A stretch of DNA of 9,265 nucleotides from an uncultured Saprospiraceae bacterium. Lineage in GTDB: Bacteria; Bacteroidota; Bacteroidia; Chitinophagales; Saprospiraceae. The position numbers and the translations under genes are program-made. The stretch lies in the NCBI GenBank assembly GCA_937930625.1, contig CALHBW010000566.1:1-9265 (forward strand), in the 5' to 3' direction. The notes under the pieces are model-generated. The model had not been told where the DNA came from. It saw nothing but the letters and a program-made list of their open reading frames with translations, and ran no database searches. Positions 6,201-9,265 of this stretch are shown piece by piece (the stretch's first letter is position 1; the number at the start of each line of letters is the position of its first letter).

Positions 6201-9200
6201 TGGTCGTCATCATAAACGACGTAATCCGATATACATTTATTCGTGTCAAATAGCGTAATACGCTCCCCGCCATTATCCAAACTAAAGCCCCAATCTCCGA
6301 TATATTGATTAGCATTTAAATGAGGAAATAGAGTACCGAAAGTCGCTGCATCTTCTGCCAAAATTAAATATTCATCCGGCTGAATAGTTGTTCCCGAAGG
6401 GATGATAAATTGGCTTTTACCATCATAAAATTCCCAATTGGAAATATTTACCGCGCTTGCATTCGGATTGTGCAATTCTATCCAATCGCCGGGATTGGGT
6501 GAATTGGGAGAATTATAATTAATTTCATTTATCACAATTGGTGTGGCTGCAACACTACACAAACGGCTGTTCGTTGCGCCGGGTGTGCCGCAGGAATTAT
6601 CAGAACGAAACCAACTCAAAGGGTCGTTATTATCAAGTGATGGGTCGAGCAATTCGAGGGAAGGATCATCACCGTCGGGGGCTTCATCCCAGGGGCTTTT
6701 ATCATTAAAATCAACGAGGTCGATGATGTTATTTTGAATGTCTTTTAAAACGAGTGAATCGCCTTTATTGCTGAGTGTGCCTTTGTATTGGGCATCTGCT
6801 GTTGTGCCATAATGTGCGTCAAAAATGAGCTTATTTTCTGCGATGACATAGAATTGATTGGGCGCGAGTGAGCTGCCGAAGGGAAATGTAAATTGTACGC
6901 CATCCGTAAATGCTGCAAAGCTCATATCAATGGTCGTATTACCTGCATTTGTGATTTCTATATAATCCAATTCGGGAATAAATGCACCACATGCAATTCC
7001 CGGATGATACATAATTTCATTGATAACGATGTCCGAATAATCCTGTGGCAATTGGTAACGCTGTGTACAAATCGCTCCCCACGGAGATTGAATTTGGTTG
7101 CCCCAAAGTCCATTGACAAAAATACGGGCAGAAATTGCCGTCGCGCCATTGATGGGAATAGCCCCTGTATATGCAACGGCACTTGGTGAAAAACCACCAC
7201 CCGGTAAGCGCGGGTCTGTACCATCAGTGGTGTAATAAATCGTGCCTGCACCGTAAGGGTTGGTCAATGTAACCGTTGTACCGGGAGTAACTACGCCTTC
7301 CGCCGGAGAAAATCCGGGATTGGGAATGAGTTGGCTATCAATCCAATTCATACGAGTATTGAGCCAATCTTTAAGGGCTTGTGCTTCACCCGCAAGGCTA
7401 CCGTAACGATAACCGTAACCATTGGTACTTGACCATCTCGCGTTATCTCTGGCTGCCGCTTCCTGTATAATCGCTACGAGACTGTCAATGAGATTATTAA
7501 TAGTGCTGGTTTGAAAACACCCATCGCGCCTTTGTTCAAACCAGTTGTCGTGCCACTCTACGCGCCAATCGGGGTCTTCTGTCATTCTGCTCCACCAACT
7601 AAATTCAAAGAAATCAACACGATTATTACCTGCATTATAAAACCATTCATTGGCTACATTATCGCGCCCGTCATCAGAATTGAGTGTGCGGTCAAAATCC
7701 CAGACAGGTCCGGCTTTCATGGGTTCTTCTCTTTCTTTGTAATAATAGCTGCTCAATCGCAAACCGTCGGGGTCTTTGGCGAGGATTCGCATCGTATGCT
7801 CAAAAACCCATGAGTCGAGGTCGAGGTAGTTTTTGTAACCTGTATTTGGGTCGAGCCAATTGGCAGAATACAGTGTGTTTTCATAATCTTGGATGTAGTT
7901 TCTTAGGTAAGTTTGTTGGGCTGTGGTAGCATCGGCACCCGGTTCGTTTTCTACGATATTTTGACCATTGGCGGTCATCCATGTTTCGTCTCTGTCAATT
8001 CTAAACATATATCCGCCGGTCACTTCGGGCGCGTTATTGTCGGTAGATTCAAGTTTCTTGACATCTACACGATCATTATCCCGCTTAATGTTTTCTGTCC
8101 AAATATATAAACCTAAATAATCATCGGCATTGATACTTCCGCCATTTTGATTGAGATAGACTTCCACAAATTGGGTACGCGGGGCATAATAGCCCATTTT
8201 ACGAGAAAGCTCATACATAAACGGATTGCTAATCAAAACTCTGTCGAAACGTCCGGGCGCATATAATACCCAATCCGACTCGGCTGGCATACCGAGTATT
8301 TCTACATTGATTTCCTCGTTATTTTCATCCCAAGTTTCCACTTTGAATTGTTTTTTTGCAAAATTGGAGGATGAACTACCGCGAACTCTGATTCCTATGG
8401 GACCGGAATAACTTGGCGCATCCGTTGTTTGTGCTCTACCTGAAGCATCAGGTTCTATGAAGGAAGCATAGGCAGTTGTTTGGGCATTTCTGATGATGGT
8501 ATCTCCGTAACTTTCTATTAAAATAATCGGCAAATCAGAGTCAGCATTAGCAATATTACTCGCTATTCTAACGTAACGCTCAGTCTTGACCGGACTCGCA
8601 CCACCACCTGCATATGCTACGATAGCATTGATCTGAGTCGTAGAACCAATCGAAATTGGCGAACTGTAGACCGGAGAGCCGGCAGTCGGCGTACTTCCGT
8701 TTGTTGTATAGTGAATCGTACCGCCGGGAACTGTCGTGGAAAGTGTTACTGTGAAATTATTCCTAAAAAATCGCCCATCAACTGAAAATGCAACGGGAGC
8801 TTCGAGCGCATTTGTATTTACCGAATTGGGGCTTGGGCTGGCGAGTGGGACGAAATTGCCGTCATTGGTATAATTATTATCCGAGCCGGAAAAAAGTCCA
8901 TAACTCACATCTTCGGCTAAAGCGGGATAATTGAAATCATTCGCAATCGTAGCTCCATCAGGCATCACGAGCGCGAGGTATTCGCCGTTACTTTCTAATG
9001 AAAAATCGGTGTGCAAACCACTATTCAAACTTGTCGGATACTTGCCCGATGCCCATACGATGAGGTAGCCATTCGCAGGAATCGTAGCGGCTGGAAACGT
9101 CCATTTCGTCAAGTCGCCGGCATCATCTGTCAAGTACCAACCTTGCAGATTAATCGCAGCGTTAGAGGTGTTGCGTAGTTCTATCCAATCTTCATAGTCA

Positions 9201-9265
9201 CCTACACCATCAGCCAATACAGCTTCATTGTCTGCCATTATTTCACTGATATAAACTTGACTATA
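3071..9265 (-). CDS. Giant multidomain surface protein: lamin tail, CotH kinase, Big_9 repeats, dockerin-like end (5'-partial)
   Basis: The frame stays open to the right edge: nine codons (YSQVYISEI) precede the first Met at 9238 and complete a lamin tail domain, so the real start and signal peptide are off the window. Numbering from that Met: lamin tail 1 to about 118; chitobiase C-terminal-like about 147-226 (HYTTNGSTP); CotH-type kinase about 235-620, with RVRGSSSS (G287), KKQFK (295-299), ENIKRDNDR (K385), KDPDG (D491) and GPVWDFD (D514, D516); second chitobiase-like about 640-730 (YYTTDGTDPR); lamin tails about 736-900 and 901-1058, each with PWD..PDG (W850, W1015); PKD-like 1061-1142; five Big_9 repeats 1142-1817; an HRNH-containing module about 1818-1993; dockerin-like motifs 1994-2055. 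CotH proteins are atypical kinases, in Bacillus acting on spore coat proteins; the target here is unknown. No T9SS sorting domain is visible. Roles in adhesion or surface organisation are inferred from architecture alone. Confidence 0.9.
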   Translation of the reverse strand, partial: YSQVYISEIMADNEAVLADGVGDYEDWIELRNTSNAAINLQGWYLTDDAGDLTKWTFPAATIPANGYLIVWASGKYPTSLNSGLHTDFSLESNGEYLALVMPDGATIANDFNYPALAEDVSYGLFSGSDNNYTNDGNFVPLASPSPNSVNTNALEAPVAFSVDGRFFRNNFTVTLSTTVPGGTIHYTTNGSTPTAGSPVYSSPISIGSTTQINAIVAYAGGGASPVKTERYVRIASNIANADSDLPIILIESYGDTIIRNAQTTAYASFIEPDASGRAQTTDAPSYSGPIGIRVRGSSSSNFAKKQFKVETWDENNEEINVEILGMPAESDWVLYAPGRFDRVLISNPFMYELSRKMGYYAPRTQFVEVYLNQNGGSINADDYLGLYIWTENIKRDNDRVDVKKLESTDNNAPEVTGGYMFRIDRDETWMTANGQNIVENEPGADATTAQQTYLRNYIQDYENTLYSANWLDPNTGYKNYLDLDSWVFEHTMRILAKDPDGLRLSSYYYKEREEPMKAGPVWDFDRTLNSDDGRDNVANEWFYNAGNNRVDFFEFSWWSRMTEDPDWRVEWHDNWFEQRRDGCFQTSTINNLIDSLVAIIQEAAARDNARWSSTNGYGYRYGSLAGEAQALKDWLNTRMNWIDSQLIPNPGFSPAEGVVTPGTTVTLTNPYGAGTIYYTTDGTDPRLPGGGFSPSAVAYTGAIPINGATAISARIFVNGLWGNQIQSPWGAICTQRYQLPQDYSDIVINEIMYHPGIACGAFIPELDYIEITNAGNTTIDMSFAAFTDGVQFTFPFGSSLAPNQFYVIAENKLIFDAHYGTTADAQYKGTLSNKGDSLVLKDIQNNIIDLVDFNDKSPWDEAPDGDDPSLELLDPSLDNNDPLSWFRSDNSCGTPGATNSRLCSVAATPIVINEINYNSPNSPNPGDWIELHNPNASAVNISNWEFYDGKSQFIIPSGTTIQPDEYLILAEDAATFGTLFPHLNANQYIGDWGFSLDNGGERITLFDTNKCISDYVVYDDDQPWDTIPDGNGPTLSLITPNFDNALSPSWESSSNINSAYGTPGRENTPCFDNNLIIPNLICAGFPVEIKVDSAYSEMDFTWFVSGATPSSFSVDAQTVVWNNPGTYNLQLITKYYECTRVYTQLITVEDCNTIPDIVDDNFAVNEDNSLSNNVLTNDNDPDNDNLMINTTPQSNVSNGTLTLNADGTFDYTPNPDFYGTDSFTYEVCDDATFTTTIVTPGYFSGQVASSADDVEELVDGTVETTSSDLDIMEDSPSFYSAIGIRMTNIAVPQGATVTDAYLEFVADEAQSVATSLTISAEATGNALAIPTTPSAVSSKTRTSASTSWSNLPAWTIGTTYQSSDISSVVQEIINRGDWANGNAMTFIIEGTGRRTAESFDGTAPPKLIINYETITTGVPVDVSLCSTATVTLTIAPVNDVPVAVNDVATTAEDVTFNGNVAANDSDVESSNLTVNTTPISDVSNGTLTLNSDGTYSYVPDANFFGADNFTYEICDDDTSILCAQATVTITVDAVNDAPITQIDFAQIQEDAIASGDVLANDSDVENQTLTVTTTPVSNVSNGTLILNADGTYTYTPNANFFGFDSFTYEVCDNGIPSECSTTTVNINIIGENDAPIAVNDMDSTTEDTPFTGNAIANDSDIEGGNLTVNITPITPPQNGSLILLAGGFYSYTPMPDFFGIDTFEYEICDDGNPALCDIASVTINIAPINDAPVPVLDSLFMFANSTIQDNVLLNDLDIENDNLSTTLVSMAVPPNGTATIQPNGNLDYTPNPNFVGIDSLSYEVCDDGTPSLCNTETVIIVIEPDCVDIELYAWLEGAYEPVLGEMLTTLVSTRKLLPGQTPASALATPTPAGQPYSGTPWNYPGTEGASWTDADYTGDETDWVLVSFRTDIQKSTEVGITAGLLMKDGSITFPDRCALTSVVASPLYIVVEHRNHIGIMTPQPVDVINNTLTYDFRSSDSYRDPTSFGQKQLPTGEWTMFAGDADQSDFPSFDIKGTDKTIWFENNGIFDYYFSPDFNLDGDINGQDKSLWFENNGISSRVPK
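3788..5815 (-). repeat. Array of five Big_9/cadherin-like repeats in the giant protein
   Basis: Repeats 2, 3 and 4 are each exactly 97 residues (4652-4942, 4361-4651, 4070-4360); repeat 5 is slightly shorter (3788-4069). Repeat 1 (about 4943-5815) contains a large insertion. Each has the signature ED ... NDxD ... NG(T/S)L ... Y(T/V)P ... FFGxDxFxYEVCDD. Four of the five close with C-x7-C, a likely disulfide-clamped hairpin. Such repeats typically form elongated rods in secreted adhesins. Confidence 0.85.
4997..5575 (-). other. DNRLRE-like module inserted inside Big_9 repeat 1
   Basis: Residues about 1222-1414 interrupt the Big_9 repeat between its CDD motif (C1219) and its closing LCSTATVTLTI strand (C1416). 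The inserted segment contains ADDVEEL, IGIRMTNIAVPQGATVTDAY, SSVVQEIINRGDW, MTFIIEGTGRR and PKLIINYE. From memory, this pattern resembles DNRLRE-type or carbohydrate-binding beta modules found in secreted bacterial proteins. The family name is tentative; the insertion itself is plain from the repeat alignment. Confidence 0.75.

Noticed and set aside
6958..7251. Frames of about 60-106 codons overlapping the giant gene on both strands
   Set aside because: They are shadows of a continuous reading frame that encodes recognisable domains throughout, and their own translations show no domain logic.

Overview
The window looks like a piece of a Bacteroidota chromosome, probably from the Saprospiria/Chitinophagia side. 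The evidence is a C-terminal type IX secretion (T9SS) sorting domain on one protein, a giant surface protein built from lamin-tail, CotH-kinase, chitobiase C-terminal-like and Big_9/cadherin-like modules, and very AT-rich intergenic DNA. The assignment is inferred from protein style; no rRNA or other phylogenetic marker is present.

Layout. Positions 1-636 are non-coding. They hold a solitary hairpin (131-161), a 167-bp MITE-like element (234-400) sitting inside a second copy of that hairpin, degraded pieces of a related repeat (434-478), and a rho-independent terminator (562-584) for the gene to its right. A 376-aa secreted T9SS-cargo protein is encoded at 637-1767 on the minus strand. Positions 1768-3070 are again non-coding: about 400 bp with nothing recognisable, a nested set of inverted repeats (2168-2460), a second MITE-like element with the same ends as the first (2565-2878, also inside a palindrome), and a strong hairpin (2966-2999). 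From 3071 to the right edge runs one enormous minus-strand gene. It is still open at base 9265, so its true start and signal peptide lie outside the window.

The giant protein (more than 2,064 residues) reads, in order: lamin tail domain, chitobiase C-terminal-like domain, CotH-type kinase domain, second chitobiase C-terminal-like domain, two more lamin tail domains, a PKD-like domain, five Big_9/cadherin-like repeats (the first interrupted by an inserted module of about 190 residues), a C-terminal module with an HRNH motif, and a dockerin-like pair of calcium-loop motifs. Both proteins appear to be exported and to act at or outside the cell surface. They are about 1.3 kb apart and need not be co-transcribed.

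The most unusual points are (1) the domain-in-domain insertion in the first Big_9 repeat, seen as C-x196-C against C-x7-C in the other four, and (2) a small mobile-element family with ends close to CTATTGATACCCCACA whose two copies both lie inside hairpin-forming palindromes, with an unoccupied version of one target about 50 bp away.
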